Part shown: piece after piece, positions 24,903 to 38,800 of the stretch
Layout of the letters: every line of letters starts with the position of its first letter
How positions within the stretch are numbered: the first letter of the stretch is position 1
Translations under genes and position numbers: made by a program
Origin: Fasciolopsis buskii
Taxonomy: Eukaryota > Platyhelminthes > Trematoda > Plagiorchiida > Fasciolidae
DNA: 64,000 nt
Assembly (NCBI GenBank): GCA_008360955.1
Contig: LUCM01006830.1
Span: 157,838 to 221,837 of the forward strand
Reading direction: 5' to 3'
The notes under the pieces: generated by a model
The model's database searches: none
The model's input: the letters and a program-made list of their open reading frames with translations, nothing else
Told to the model about the DNA's origin: nothing

Positions 24903-24908
24903 TTTATT
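24903..24908 (-). terminator. Polyadenylation signal AATAAA for the FERM gene
   Basis: A canonical AATAAA reads on the minus strand about 530 nt beyond the stop at 25439. It is the first clear signal after the last exon and would give a plausible 3' UTR. The position is seen; its use is inferred. Confidence 0.4.
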
Positions 24909-25409
24909 TCACCCTGTAAATGAGTCGAACAAGATGCTGCAGAACAAATACAGACATCCTGAAGAATACTCCGTATTTAGTGATGTGGATTTTCCGTTGC
25001 GATGACTTGAATTTGAGAGAAAGGATATATTTTGGATGAGATGTGTTGGTTTCGACAACTTATCACTTTTTGCTGGTGTTTGAGCACTCGACAAGATGGA
25101 CGTAGTACATTGAAATTGGTGGTACGATAACCATCTTCAGTTTGGCGCATTCACGTTCCAAAAAAATTCTGAAAGATTTGCGATCGGAGGCTTTGAAGAT
25201 GTTCGGTACAAAGTCCCCGGCACATTGCTACTACAGAAATATGTTTGCTTTTTCACTAACTCTCCGTGCTGTTAGTCCCATTGACTAACAAGTACACCCA
25301 GTCCACATTCAATCAAACATAAACCATAAAGATGTTACTTTTCTTCAACAGACGCATCATGAAAGTATGCTAGGGCAGGCTAAATTCGGAGTACGCATCA
25401 TAACGCGGA

Positions 25410-25425
25410 AAGAGAGAGAGAGAGA
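25410..25425. repeat. (GA)n microsatellite
   Basis: About eight GA units lie just past the last FERM coding exon. Confidence 0.9.
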
Positions 25426-25438
25426 ATGATCGGAAAAC

Positions 25439-25793
25439 TTACTCAGATAAATTTATGGACGAACGGGTAATTATGTACAACGGTTCGGCTGTGCTGTTGC
25501 ATGACTCGATTACATGCGGCTCAGTGTCAACTTCCTTGGAACGCAGATCCATACTCCCACCAAACCTATCTCTAGGCGCCGCCAAGGAATTCCGAGAGGT
25601 TAGCAGTGATACGGAATCGGGTGAGGCCAGACTATGTCGCGGAACTGCAAGAAAGTGGGGATTCGGTGGTTTGGAAGTCACTATCGGAGGACGTGCACGT
25701 AACACGTCCGGTTTGACTTCCTCGTTGGAAGATTGGGATGAATTTGACTGTAACTCGATGTCCACTTTTCGCGTCGGTCGCATTTTGGAATTA
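25439..25793 (-). CDS. FERM gene last coding exon (Ser/Pro-rich tail)
   Basis: An acceptor at CTGTAG opens a 117-codon frame with a Lys/Arg-rich start (KMRPTRKVDIE), an acidic Ser-rich stretch and Pro/Ser repeats (SKPPNPHF, PRHSLASPDS). It looks like a disordered tail with possible phosphorylation sites. The frame ends INLSE and TAA. That stop overlaps a perfect GTAAGT donor at 25442-25437, so the exon may instead splice on. AATAAA on this strand at 24903-24908 favours a terminal exon. The previous exon lies 7.6 kb away, so skipped exons are possible. The long plus-strand open frame over the same bases is taken as a shadow. Confidence 0.65.
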
Positions 25794-28700
25794 CTACAGA
25801 ATGACGTAAAAAAGTACATAGCGAACAGATTTATCGTCAACTGTCGTGTAATATTGCTCGGGGAGCATATGCCAGAATAACTGGGTAATGGAACAGTGGA
25901 GACAAACGTGTTTTGATATCGCAAATTTGTTTAGATGTGTGCTAGATAATACAGACGAATTCGGTGGAACATGCATTATTAGCCTGTTGGCCGCACACTC
26001 GAGGTCGATATGCCACCAGGGTGAGGTTTTCGTTGGCGGTGAAGGGATGCTCCTTTTAGTCTACTTCATTTAAGTGGATCAGTCTGGTAAAACAACGAAA
26101 AAAAAGGCTGGACGCTAGTGGCCGTAAGTAGTCTCCCGGTCCTGGGATCGAAAAGTTGATCAATCAATAATATTGACCATGATGGGGGAAAAAATAGTGC
26201 ACCTCAACGCACAAGCTAGAGTGGTGATATGGAATCTAGCATTTAGTTTGTAGCTGATCAGCCGAATATCTGGACGCCTCATTGTCTTGGCCAATACATT
26301 ACCTTCGCATTAAATGCAACCGACAAATGCAGTGTAGTTTGTAAAATCCCAGTGATTTCAAACAAATCTCATGTCTCAAATTACGGAAAATCAGATTCGA
26401 GTTCACAGTAATCAGCAAAGTAAGGCGCCCGTATTCTCCAGTCCTATTTCCTGAAGCTATCAGTTATTGTTTTTCATTCTGCTCGCGCTTGTTGAATTTT
26501 TCATCCATCAACCAGGGAGATTTTCGGGCAAAGAAGTGAAGCTCGTGTTGTGTTTAATTTATATGCGCGCATCAGTGTACACAGGATGTGCCATTAGTTA
26601 GATTTTGACAACCGGGTTCGGAATATTTGTTGTTTTAGATTCAACTGAAAGTGTTCTACTTCCTACCTCCATGTGATACACTTTGCAGAAAGTTAGGTCA
26701 CTTCGATTTCATTATGCTGCAGATCGGATGATCAGAATCCTACAAAATTAAGATTTATCAGTCAGCTGACCCGATACCGGTACGCAACATTGGTACTTGG
26801 AGTAAAGATTTAACGTTTCAGAATGTACGAGATTGAAGACAATATTCATACATACGCTGACTATATCGGATATGTCTCGAGTGCACAATACAATATCCAT
26901 TCTCTAATGTTTTGTATTTCCTTTCTAATTTATAAGGCAACGCGTACAATGTTCAATGAGGTAGTCTTGGCCAAGTTCAGGCTGTCGAGTGTAAGAATGA
27001 CTAACGGTCAGAGTTCAGCCCACCTTTAACCTTTCGCCAACGTGCTCTGGTTTTGCTTGTTACCTCACAATATTACCTATTCAAAGGAAAGAGAGATAAC
27101 GAGAAATAATGGAAGATCAGTTCTGATGCAGTAAGTTGAAGAACTATGTAGAAGTACGATTTTCAGAACACGATTGAGCTATGTCACGTATTCTTTGTGG
27201 GGAACGTTGTGGACCCAAGGCGATAGTCCAAATGAACCCACACGACCCACTCCATTGGCTGAGACGTCATATCCTTCTGCCATGTCATCGACTGACTTTC
27301 TCCACCCATTTTCCAACTACTACTTGTCTCGGACAACAGCGCACAGTGGGGTAGGCATTGTGCGGGTATGTAACAATGAATTTAACTTATTCAGGCTGTC
27401 TCTTCTAAAGATTGGACTCTACGACCCAGCACGTTACTGACTAAATTCTTCTATCTTATTCGATCAATACTACAAACATAATGGTGTTCAAATGCCAAAC
27501 ATTGTGACACATCTACTCTAAATGGCCATATTTCTGAACCGTATAGCAAGACAGGTCAGCGCTGTTTCGAACAGGATGGATAGTGATAAGGGAACTATTG
27601 CTCGGGGTTCCAGTTCTCAAGTGACGACTCACTGCCTTGTGGGCTAGACTTTTGAGTGCAAGACTCCCGTTAGTTTGTCCAAGTAAAAACCCACCCTACA
27701 TTGTGGGTGGCCTTGAAGTAACGCAACCCGAAACGCCTCCAGTATCCTTTCTATAGGGAGCCCTACCAACCAGCGTCAACTCCCGGTCTCCCCATCTGAC
27801 GCCCTCGGTCGTTGGTTATTTCTCCCAATTTTGAACTGCACGTTTTCTCCACTATCAGATGTACTAAGATATGGCTTTGTTTTAATCCACTATCGTGATC
27901 GCTGCCTCTAATCTTGTTTGACCCAAACCTTGAACGTAAACGCCCGTGAGTCCATTAATCTGGAGCAGCTGCTAACCTCTTTAAGTACTCATCTTCAGTC
28001 ATCGCTTTCCGCAATAATACGACCGCATTTTATTCCGAATTCGTCTCTGTTATTGAGGATATTGATTTTGGTCAGCAAATAACTCAGCTATTTCGTAACG
28101 CGATCATTTCAGATTTCTGTCCAAATAGTATAGCCATTGACCTATGAGCACTCGAATGACTGCAGTACATGGAAAGAGGAAAGTTGTTCATCGGGATGAG
28201 AACTACGAATATATTCTTCACCACAAGGCCATAGTCTGACTGAGCACTAACAGTGTCGGTACGAAAGAAATCATTCGACGTAAGATGCTTGAAGAGAAAG
28301 TTCCGAGAACATTGGCCAAAAAGTTCATAAAATGAAGTCTTGTGCTGAGGAAACACGTTGCCTGAGACGAAATGTCTGTTGAGCCAAACTGTAACTGTGG
28401 CACTCACGTCTAGTACGAAGCAAACGCTCAGAGATAATGTCCAGTGGAGACAGAAATTGATGAGACCACAAATAACCGTTGGATTTGTTCCATAAAGAAC
28501 TTTTTATTGCAAATACAGACAGGAAAATCGAACATACGGCAGCTCAAATCCAAATGCTATTCTTTTTGTTTTTACTTCTATCAGAAGTAACTATTCCGAA
28601 TCTCGTCCAGGTTATTAAGTTTGCCCCCGGGTCCATGAAAAGCAGACCAGCTTTTAGCGTCCCCTTCCTTAGTGTCACAGCTTGTCATTAAAGTGCGAAT

Positions 28701-29863
28701 GGATTCACCTGGCTCCAATCCATCCATCCACAGTTCGAAACATCTTTTTTCGTTACTCCTCTTCCTTCTTAAATCACCTTATCCCGTGAAATGCTTGTTT
28801 TTCCCTCTCATAGAATGATAAATCATCCCGTGCACGTGAGACCAATAAAAATAATTTGTCCTCACCTTCGAATAACAGTTTGTGTTCATGGTGATATCTT
28901 TATTCTCCTACCTAATTTAGCATCCGAGTGTAACAAAAAAACCCGAAAATTACTAGCTAAATGTGTACAGAATTCAACTTTCACAATTTCGCAACAGGGA
29001 ATGATTAGTAAAGAGGTCAGCTATAAAATCGTTCAGGGCTAGATCGAGCAAAAGTGTATCAGACATACTGCAAAGTCCAAATTGGTGAATTACAAATAAA
29101 TCTTGCGTAGAATACACGTTGGCACACGCACACGCACACACACACGGGAGTATACATGAGCACAAAGAACGCTTCGAATTAATGTTTTCCTGAGAGTAAA
29201 AATGAAAAGAACTTTGAAACAAATTATCAGTTGAATAACATGACAGTGCTACTTGGTACTCGTGGCCATGATACGAACGCAGTAACACTTGTTGAATGTC
29301 CGACATTAGTGTCGCAGATGGCAATCAAACGAGGGGTCTCATCACAGTTACACCACATATCGCCTACGGATTGATTTCGTGTAACAGCTAAATTTTGGTA
29401 TCTCTTTCATTTTTTTTGACCGGCATAAGCCAACTTGAATTGCATGTCTGATGTATCCATCTCAATTTACAAAACTAATACGAGCAAAATGGAGCTAATC
29501 AGGTGATATTTTGAATTTAAGTGCGCAGACGTTGACGAAATGTGCACAACGCCAACCGACATAAATTTACCTTGCTAGTTGAAACATACAAAATTTATTG
29601 ACATAATGGAACCTCTTCCCAGAGATAACCGTGAATGAGACAACTGGACAGATGGGAATGTAACTTAGATCAAAATTGGACTGTAAGCAGTCCCAACATT
29701 TATTGCGGAGTTAGTTGATAAGTGGTTTTTTGTCTAGTTAGAGAAATCCCATCTCAAGCAGACTTTTCGTTTCGTGCTAGGAGGCTCGAATTGTGCACAT
29801 TATAACGAAAACATAACTGGTCATCGTTGGCACAGGTGCACCGAGAAGACTTGCTGACTTGTG

Positions 29864-29898
<35 letters not shown>

Positions 29899-32800
29899 AC
29901 GTTTAAAAATCGATTGAACCGAATAGTCGCCACGATAATGCGATTGCACGGAACCGTATTTTCCTACCACACCAGAAATTTCATAAGGAAACTCAACGCA
30001 CCATCGCGTATACATGTGTGTACACCATGTCCCATCCAACAGACTTGAACATTTCGCGGAGTTTTTAATTTTCTAATGACCCATATATTTTGATTGAAAA
30101 GAAATGAACGGAAACACGTTGGTAAACATGTATGGAACGAAAACACTGTTTGGGGCTGACCAGATTTGAACAATCTGTTCGTCTAGGATGGAGTCCAGAA
30201 GATTCGATGAATTTTCACAAGACTGTCATTGACTGAAAGCAGTTGACTATACGTAAAAAGATAGTTGGATTACGACCAACTGTTGATAATCATAACTGGC
30301 ATGGAGAAGATTGAAAATGGGAAAGTAATTGGCAAAAAACAAGAACACAAAACTAACGATCATACATGGGAATTTATCTAATGGAGACATCTGGAAATGC
30401 CACCTGGCGCACATGATCACTGGGACTTCTCGTACATTAATTTAGTTCTACTGGTTTGTCAACTCAAATAGCCGAAGAATGGTCCTGCCTTACTGCGTTT
30501 CATTTTCTTTGTTTACAGCAGTAAGAAATCGATGTGATGTACGCAGGTTCGGTAACATGTGCAACATTAATCGTAGCCTGCGTCAATATCCGTAATCCGT
30601 GGACACCAAGGGCAACTTATGTCAACTGTTTACATTATAATTTTGATCTACAAGAATCCGAAACCCGAATATGGGAAACAGCATTAAAAACAATCGTACC
30701 CTTGCATCATTTACTCATCCAATATTGCTCCTTGAACCAGACCACAGAGATATTCTACTATTCTGCACATCGCCTACGGTGGAAGGGTTGAAACGTTTCA
30801 GATTCGTCAAACTAGTGTGCACGTGTATTTATTAAACGGCTAGTCAGTACGCATCGAGATCGAATCCGTGTGCTAAAGACGGGAACAGGAAATCATTTTG
30901 ACTTAGAGGAACACCTCCTACCAAAAATGTTTTCTTCCAACTTGCTAGATGGATTGCCAAGAAGTGGTGGGGTTTACGTTTGTCCTACTTTATGCATCTA
31001 GACCAATTTTTTACCACAAGACAATTTTCCCAGTAGATCAAGCAAAATTACATCCCGGAAAGAAGTTTATGTGTGGTGAGCTTCATGTTTTTTTGTCTAT
31101 CAACAAAGAGCTGAGAAAAATCTCAAACACGAAGAAACTTTACTCCCCTCTTTTTTCCTATTAGGTGGTTTAACAGATGACATCCAAGTTTGTGTCCCAC
31201 ACACGGAACCAATGAAGACTGCAAGCTTCTCGAAAGAATGTCATCTCTCACTAGACAGAAACGCGGTGTAAGTTGCAACAGGCCCCCGAATAGGCTTAAT
31301 ACGATTAGAATGAATTTATAATCGGACCGATCACCAGGAATCGGATCGAAGTGACTGAATTCGTAAGGAAAAGACTTCTGATGCAAAAAATAACCTTTTT
31401 TGGGTTGAAGCAACAACAGCAGCAGTGCAGCTTCATCAAGTTCTAGCCGGATCCCAACGATTCGATTCACTACAACTGAGAGCATCTAGTGTTAATACAA
31501 GCACTCGTCATGTGTTGTTTTGACGGATTCGAAAATCAACTGGAAAGAAACACCATACCGGGCACAAACCGTTCACATGCGACAGACAATAGTTAAATAA
31601 TGATCAAGTTCATAAAGTTTGACAAAAAAACTAGGATCAAAACTTACGTGGAATGATTTGAATGTTCATTTTCGTCCACCCACTCATCATTCGGATATAA
31701 AAGCTTTTGTACGGACTCACTGAAACCAAGAGAACAAAGCATAATTGAGACGGAACGATCCAGTTTATTGAATGTGAAGATTTTGTCATTCATTAAGGCC
31801 ACATGATCAGACGATCACTTATGGTCAACCAAACAAGTCGCTTTTAGTGCTTTGAAGTTGAGCACGAAACCCGCGGGTGAAACTGCTAGCGAATAATTAT
31901 TTATATTTTTTATTAAATACTTGAAGAGGTAGAAGAGAACAAACGAAGAACAGTTGTGATAAAATGCTGAAACACAGCTCTTGTATGAACTGTGAACAGT
32001 AGACGAACTAACAAAGGGTTTCCGTAAATAAGGTGATGCAGTCAGTTTGTGAGTTACCTGAGATTTTGATTCCCTTAGTTAATTGCAGTTGTTAGATCAC
32101 GTGATCTGCAGAATCAGATTCTGTGAAACTGCATGTCACCTGATACACGCAAATCAAAAATGGAGTCTTGCCCGACTCAAGTAGCAGCTCATGACCAACG
32201 AAAAATGTATCATTTCGTACTGTCAACGGGAAATAAGTCACCAGACCAAATCCATGCGTTGGTCAGTGTTGGATACAGAGTAAATTTGAGGGGTAGTAAG
32301 AACACAGTTGTGTAGTCTTCTTATTCGATGTGCAGAGATCTGTATTTTAGCATTCACCAGGTAAGTCCAGGACGGAGATTCAAAATAATTTATCTTCGTT
32401 TTGCTTCCATGTTTTTCCGTTATATTTCGTGGATTTGTTCCTGTGACTCGTCGTACCCATGGGTTTTTTCTCTATCGGATTCGCTCACACATCAGCTTGT
32501 TTAACTGCGCCAAACATTTATTTCGGATGCATCATCTGATTCACGCAATGTGCCGCACAATTTGAATTTGATTACTGGCGGAACCCAGTTTTTGTTTGCC
32601 TTTGAAGTGTGCACTGCCATTTGTTAACCTGACTTCTAGAAACAAGAGCATCGCATTTTATTCGAAATTCCTACTTGGTTTCGATTGGATCCGTCGTGAT
32701 TTTACCCGTCGTCTGGGTAGTTCGAAGTGGTGCATTGTTTTCAAGTTAAAAGATGGTTCACGCATTCCGTAAAAAATTCTATTAAGTGGTACGTTTCTGC

Positions 32801-35800
32801 CTGTCGTCTCGCAAGGTTGTCGGAAAACTTCCGACTGCAGGTGGCAATAAAATCATGAGAAGTTGAGGTTCGATTGAGAATTTATTCAAAAAGTTTAAGT
32901 TGTATTAATCATAAAATCATGAGCCATTATTTTCAATACAAAGGTAACTAAAAAATCCCGGGGTAGGAAAAAATATGCATAAAACGTGGACAACAAACCA
33001 ACTGATGTTGATCGTCTTTATTTATTACAAATCACATATAAGCCCTACGGTACAGCACTTAGTGAGTAAACAAGTAACGGGAAATAGTCCCAAAAAAGGA
33101 TATCCTGACAGATTATGGTACCAATCAACAACGTAATCGATAAGGATGTTTGATGTTTACAATCTTTGACTGCGAGGTTAGGGTGTTCCGAAAGGTAAAC
33201 ACACTCATGTCATCACCAAACTCGACATCTGACACTCTAATTGCTACTAGTATGATACATTTCGAAAAAAATCACCGAGATCAAGACCGGTTTCTTTGCC
33301 CATCCTCTGTCTGCAAGGTTTTCATAAGTACAAGTAACTGCAGAGGTTGAGAATTAGCCGGCCGCTGGACGACGATTTTACACTCGCCGGTATTGCTTAA
33401 CCGAGGTAAGCAAAAATCACGTCTCCGTATGTGAGTTCGTCCGCGGTATTCAATAGGGATTTCAAAGTTGCATGAACAATAGTCAATGACGAATCCGAGA
33501 ATGGTTTCAATATTTCTGAAGACCAATGACATCATTTTTGTGCATCCTGGGTCAGCAACGTTGAAAAAGATCATCACGAAGGATTAACTCTGTCTGGCAG
33601 AATCTGGCATGGGTCATACAGATAGGCCTCAACTGACGCCCCTCATGATTTCCGATGGATAGGATCAAGAATTTCTGCAGTACAAGGTCAACTGACGAAG
33701 TAGTGCGCTACCAGACTAAAACTTACGATTTCCGGACAGTCCAACATTAGAAATGACTGACACGGACAGAAGATAACTGATGTTTCTGTCGTCAAAATGT
33801 TGTATACATTGCAAAGCACTTTCCAACTTTACAGCGTGAAATTAAAGTGCATTTAAGCAGTTTCGGTAGTTTGTAATGTCAACTGAGTGGGCTAGAAAAG
33901 TGGCAATTTAGCAGCGGCCACTTTAAAGACCGTGTAAATGCAGACCAATCCCTCCCATGTTCCAGAAAGGAACATCTAAAGATCCTTAATAATTCAACGG
34001 AAATCCATCTGTGAAATAACTCACGGGGAAATTTCTCATGCACATTAAAATGGGTAAACGTCCGCAGACAATTCGGTATCGAACAAATTGAATTGCAAAA
34101 TCTGAAAACTCACCGTGAAAAATATTTGCAATTGACGGCTCGACGCCAAATCAGAGTTGCTTCGGCGGTTGACTTACACTTGAATCCGAGGATAACATCT
34201 CGCTGAAAGATGAGATTCCATGGGAGGAAACCAAACAAAAGTTGGTGTGAGTAAAACAGATTTTGATGCCTGTATAGGTCGGAGACACTCGAACCGAAGG
34301 TCCAACATATAGCGGTCACAACAGAGGTAAAACATCATTCAGGATCTTAAATAACTTACCGTTCTTCGTGGAAGGACAATCACGAAATGTTTCCCACTTC
34401 TCTGCATCTTCATGATTGTCTCCCTGGAGAAAGTTGAAAAATGAAAAGCAGATTAGTTGATTTCGACATATTCAGATGAAAATCAGTCTGTCAAAGTTAT
34501 GTAGCAGCGTTGTTTGTAGCTATCTTTTTGTCTTTAACAGTTGCCATCTTATTTTCTCTTCTAAGGACTTGTCAAAGTGCATTATTCTCACGGTTAACCT
34601 GAGGTGGAGGAACTTGAATGTAGGACACTCAAACATGATGCTAAGTTGTTGACCGGCCGACTGCTATTGGGAGACGTAACAAGTATTCGAGGGCATTAAC
34701 GCAGACAAACCAAGCCTCCGAATGATCTCCATTAATGAACGTCACAGGTTTCGGCCAAACAAAACACGAGAGTTAGTCTTCCTCTGAGATCGATGAGTTC
34801 CTGCTCAGTCTCGTCAAAGGGACAAATAATGAGTCGACTTCAACCCACAACTTGTTGGTCTAGATGAACTCAATGTCGCTACCGAATAATCTATTACTGC
34901 TCTGAATGGCAGATCAGACCCAAACGCTTCTTCGTCTGCACATTCAGTATGAAAGCTATTTTGACACTATATTAAAACTCTGTATATTTATCATCCACTA
35001 ATGAATAAGCATTATTAGTTCATTGTTACCGTTGATTCCATCATCGCCGACAATGACACAACGATTCTGTGAACGTTCAACTAAGATGTACATAATGAGT
35101 AAGAAAACGTCAGCCTAACTGCAGTAAAATTCAACAATAGTACTAGGCTATTGGCTCTAACTGCAAACAATCCTTGTGAGATGTTGATATCACAGACAAA
35201 GGTGAAATTCAACTGAGATTCACTAAACGGAACCGAAAAAAAGATGGGGACAAATTAGATCTTACCAAGGGAAAACGTTGGTGCGCTGACCGTTTTTGAA
35301 CGCGGAAATACCCATGTAATTGAATCCAATGCAAAGTCCAGAACCCAGTTGGTCCTAGAAAATAAACCAATTTGATGGTCGGTGAAAAATAACATTTGTC
35401 TGATCATGTGTACTGAACAACCAAATTCTAAATATCCCGCTGTACGGTCACATCCACAACGGCTAGCAGATCCAACGAGATGTGTGCTCACATGCCCATG
35501 TTTATGACTAATTTTGGGCTGGATACATATTTTTATCTGTCGTAAAATTTTACCACAATTATAAATAGATCGATGGTCATTGTCGCACGGGATTAATTTT
35601 GCCCATGAATTATGTGCTTTTTGCACAGTTTAATTGTTTAAGATGATTTAAACGGTTGCCTTGATTGGTTCAAAACGCTGAAAATGCTTAGAAATAAAAC
35701 AAATTAAACTGACTGAGATTTTTTAGTCAACTCGTTTTCCCTTAACTATGATGTTGGAAGATTTCATTGCTTGGCTGTCACCATAACAACGTAAATGGTC

Positions 35801-38800
35801 AACGCAGCCCGTCTAAAATGAAACTAAGCGCACGATCAACTTCGACGCGAAGCAAGATCCCGTCTAAACAAAAATCTTATTGTTCGTGATCAACCATGAT
35901 TATTAGACCTCAGTTAAGGCAAAATATCCCAAATAAAAAACTAGTATTTTTTCCTTACAAATGCAAGCGTAATACTAGGTAGAATGTTCGATAAAATAAG
36001 TGTTCCCGAGTTTGTTAATATTCATAAATATTCCTTCGTTATTTTCCCTGTTTTGGATAATAAGGACTTTCAGTTGATAGACTGCGGTTGAGCGACAACG
36101 TACTGCATTTTTGTCCACCAGGTTACTAATTGATCGTCACATTGACGTCAGTGAAACGTTCCCATACAAGGTTCCCACTGATGCTACTCATTCCTTACGT
36201 TGTGATTCAGCTATAGGCCAATTAAATTCATTTCCAACCCATCATCATAAACCTTCAGCAATTGTTTTAGTTGGATATTTAATTTTAATAGAAGTTTCGC
36301 AAGTCTTTCGCAGTAAGGAATTATTTACTACCTTTTCGCTTACCATCCCAGCCGTGCATCTTGGGATACACAATAAGTTTCAAGGATACATTTCCGACTG
36401 CAATTCAGGTTTGTTTTTAACACTGTGACCTTATTGGGTCGAGACCGTCTCTTGATACACGATGATCTAAAATAGCAATGGGAAATATCGGTCACGTTGC
36501 TAAACTGAGCGTGCAAAAATGCAACAGCTGATCGTGGGGTCAACATCACTATCTCCCAGCACGAGTGGACTGAACTCGAAGAAACAGATCTCTTGTATTT
36601 TTGCCCAGTCACATTGCTGGATGGTGCGTTGCATGTCAGATTACACCGTCAGGCTGGATTTGGGAATAACCCAACGGAACGGTGCGTGCAAACTCATTTT
36701 CAAAAGGACATTTTCATCAATTGTGAAATGAATTTGCCCCATGTTCTAGAATTAAAGTTTACTGCAGCGCGAAAGGCAATGAATGCAATAAGGGAACAGA
36801 AAATCAGTGTCCGTAAACTCGTTAGATTTTTAACTCTCAAAGAATGGTCTTCAAATAACGCAATGGTGAGTTCGAACACCTTAGAGATTCGTGTTGATTC
36901 CCAAAAGATCAAACAGTCATATGATTACTCACTGTTGAGCAAGTGAGAAGTATTAATTGTGAATGATATAATATTAATAACACAGCGTTGTTGGTAGATG
37001 TAATGCGCCAACGTTAATGTCTATATCATGGTCAGAATCTGTCTTCAATAGCAGAAATCAGGGATTCTTTAGCTGTACTGATCTTTGATTATTTTTCGAC
37101 GAGAATTTAGTCCATTCTGCTTAAGCTTTCGATGTTTCTTCTGTAAAAATTGGTACGGAGGAGGGGATACAATAAGATGAAATGACGTACCATGACTTGG
37201 AATGGCTCCATACCGTAGGTTTCTGATTCGCACGCGGCCTGGATAAACTTGTCCTTAGCCTCTTCATCGGACATCCATCTGTGTTTCGGATTTAAAAGTG
37301 CAAAAATAAAAAAGTCAGTTTCGGAATTTTCGAACGCCACGTATATTGTCGTCAGTATATCCTAGCAACTAATGAGCACCAGGTCAATCGAGATCCGGCC
37401 GCTGATACCCCTCTCTCGGAACTTTAGCCTATTCATCACTGCCATGGCAATTAAGTCAATAGCTTGCTGTTCACAATTTAACCCCTACGTCCACTCACCA
37501 TGGCACATAACTGGATGTTATATTATATAACTCCAAGATTGTCCTATGTAAGCGGTTAAAAACAGTAATATGAAATATTAGCATCCCGCAGTATTGTTCT
37601 TTCTCTACTGTTCATCAATAATTTGTAGCCGTCTGCAAAGCTTATTGAAATACATGGCAAACACTAATGAGCTACAGATACGGACTGAAATGTGTCAGTG
37701 TGCGTGTTGTGTGTGTGTGTGTGCTGACCTTGACCTGTAATTTTTAATTACGACCAGCTGCACACATTCCGTTGACCTAGCTGTTTGGACTGGGGCTATT
37801 TTTGTGTGAATACACTCGGTCTATTCCACAGTGCTGAGTGATTATTAAAGAGGACATGTGAACAAAGCTAACTCGGAAACTCTAATCAGTCAGGACATGA
37901 GCTAGTTGTACGGTGGTAACAAACACGTCCTCCACTTGGAAAACCACAGTTCAGACACCATGGGTGCGATACTGGATACGCGCCCTCTGATTTGCCCCAG
38001 CGAAGGCAAATCCCTTGTCTGATGGTGCCCGAACAAAAACTTAGTTGGATGACCCTAGTTCTGTGCGTTCACGGTGCGATCAGAAGAACAGTCAGTCAAG
38101 TGGTAGCAACCGTTTAGTCTGGCGAGACATTTATGACATTCGCGCATGAGGACCCACAGTATACAAGGATGGCATGGTAGAATCAAAAAATAAAGATTAA
38201 CCATTTTGCGTTATTAGCCGACAAAGTTTTTTCGGTGGATAATTATCGAAGTTTTGGCAGGCGTTTTCACCAAACTGCAGTCTGAACTTCCTCGGAAATG
38301 AGAAAATAGATGATGGGCTAACGCGTGCGAGGGGCACATTCATCAATGTTAAGCAAATACAGTAAAATTCGGTGACCTATTGATCTATTCCAGTGAAGTG
38401 TGCCAAAGAACACCGCAAAAATGACGAATATCATAGAATCACAGTTGTAATGTCCATAAAATAGATTTGTACAACAATTTCATTCCGTGATTGTTAAAAG
38501 TACACGCGTAGGGTGAACTGTTGGATCCGAGGAAAAAAGAACTCCCGCAACTGAGAAAACGTTCACTAAAAAGCGGACCACGAATTGGACTGTCTTTAAC
38601 CATAGTGATGTTATTACCAAAAATTAAATATTAATTAGAATAAAATGGACAGAAATCATGGGTTATGGTTTGTCATCCGAAATATAATTGTATACTTTCA
38701 TATATATATATGTATATGTATATGTATATGCATGTGTTTCGTATTTACCGTGATGCAATAATTTTCAACTGGGAGAGTAAAGTTAACGAGCATTAGATCG

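Larger units (their letters stand above)
25794..33401. other. Intron between FERM exons 11 and 12
   Basis: It contains the 27.4-kb LINE fragment and CA/TG microsatellites. The remaining open frames are short or match these repeats. Additional FERM exons cannot be excluded. Confidence 0.5.

Noticed and set aside
27174..27440. A plus-strand open frame with an acceptor-like start and a GTATGT donor.
   Set aside because: The minus strand reads as a LINE C-terminus across the same bases.
29821..30048. Open frames on both strands rich in Thr-His or Cys-Val.
   Set aside because: They are translations of the TG microsatellite.
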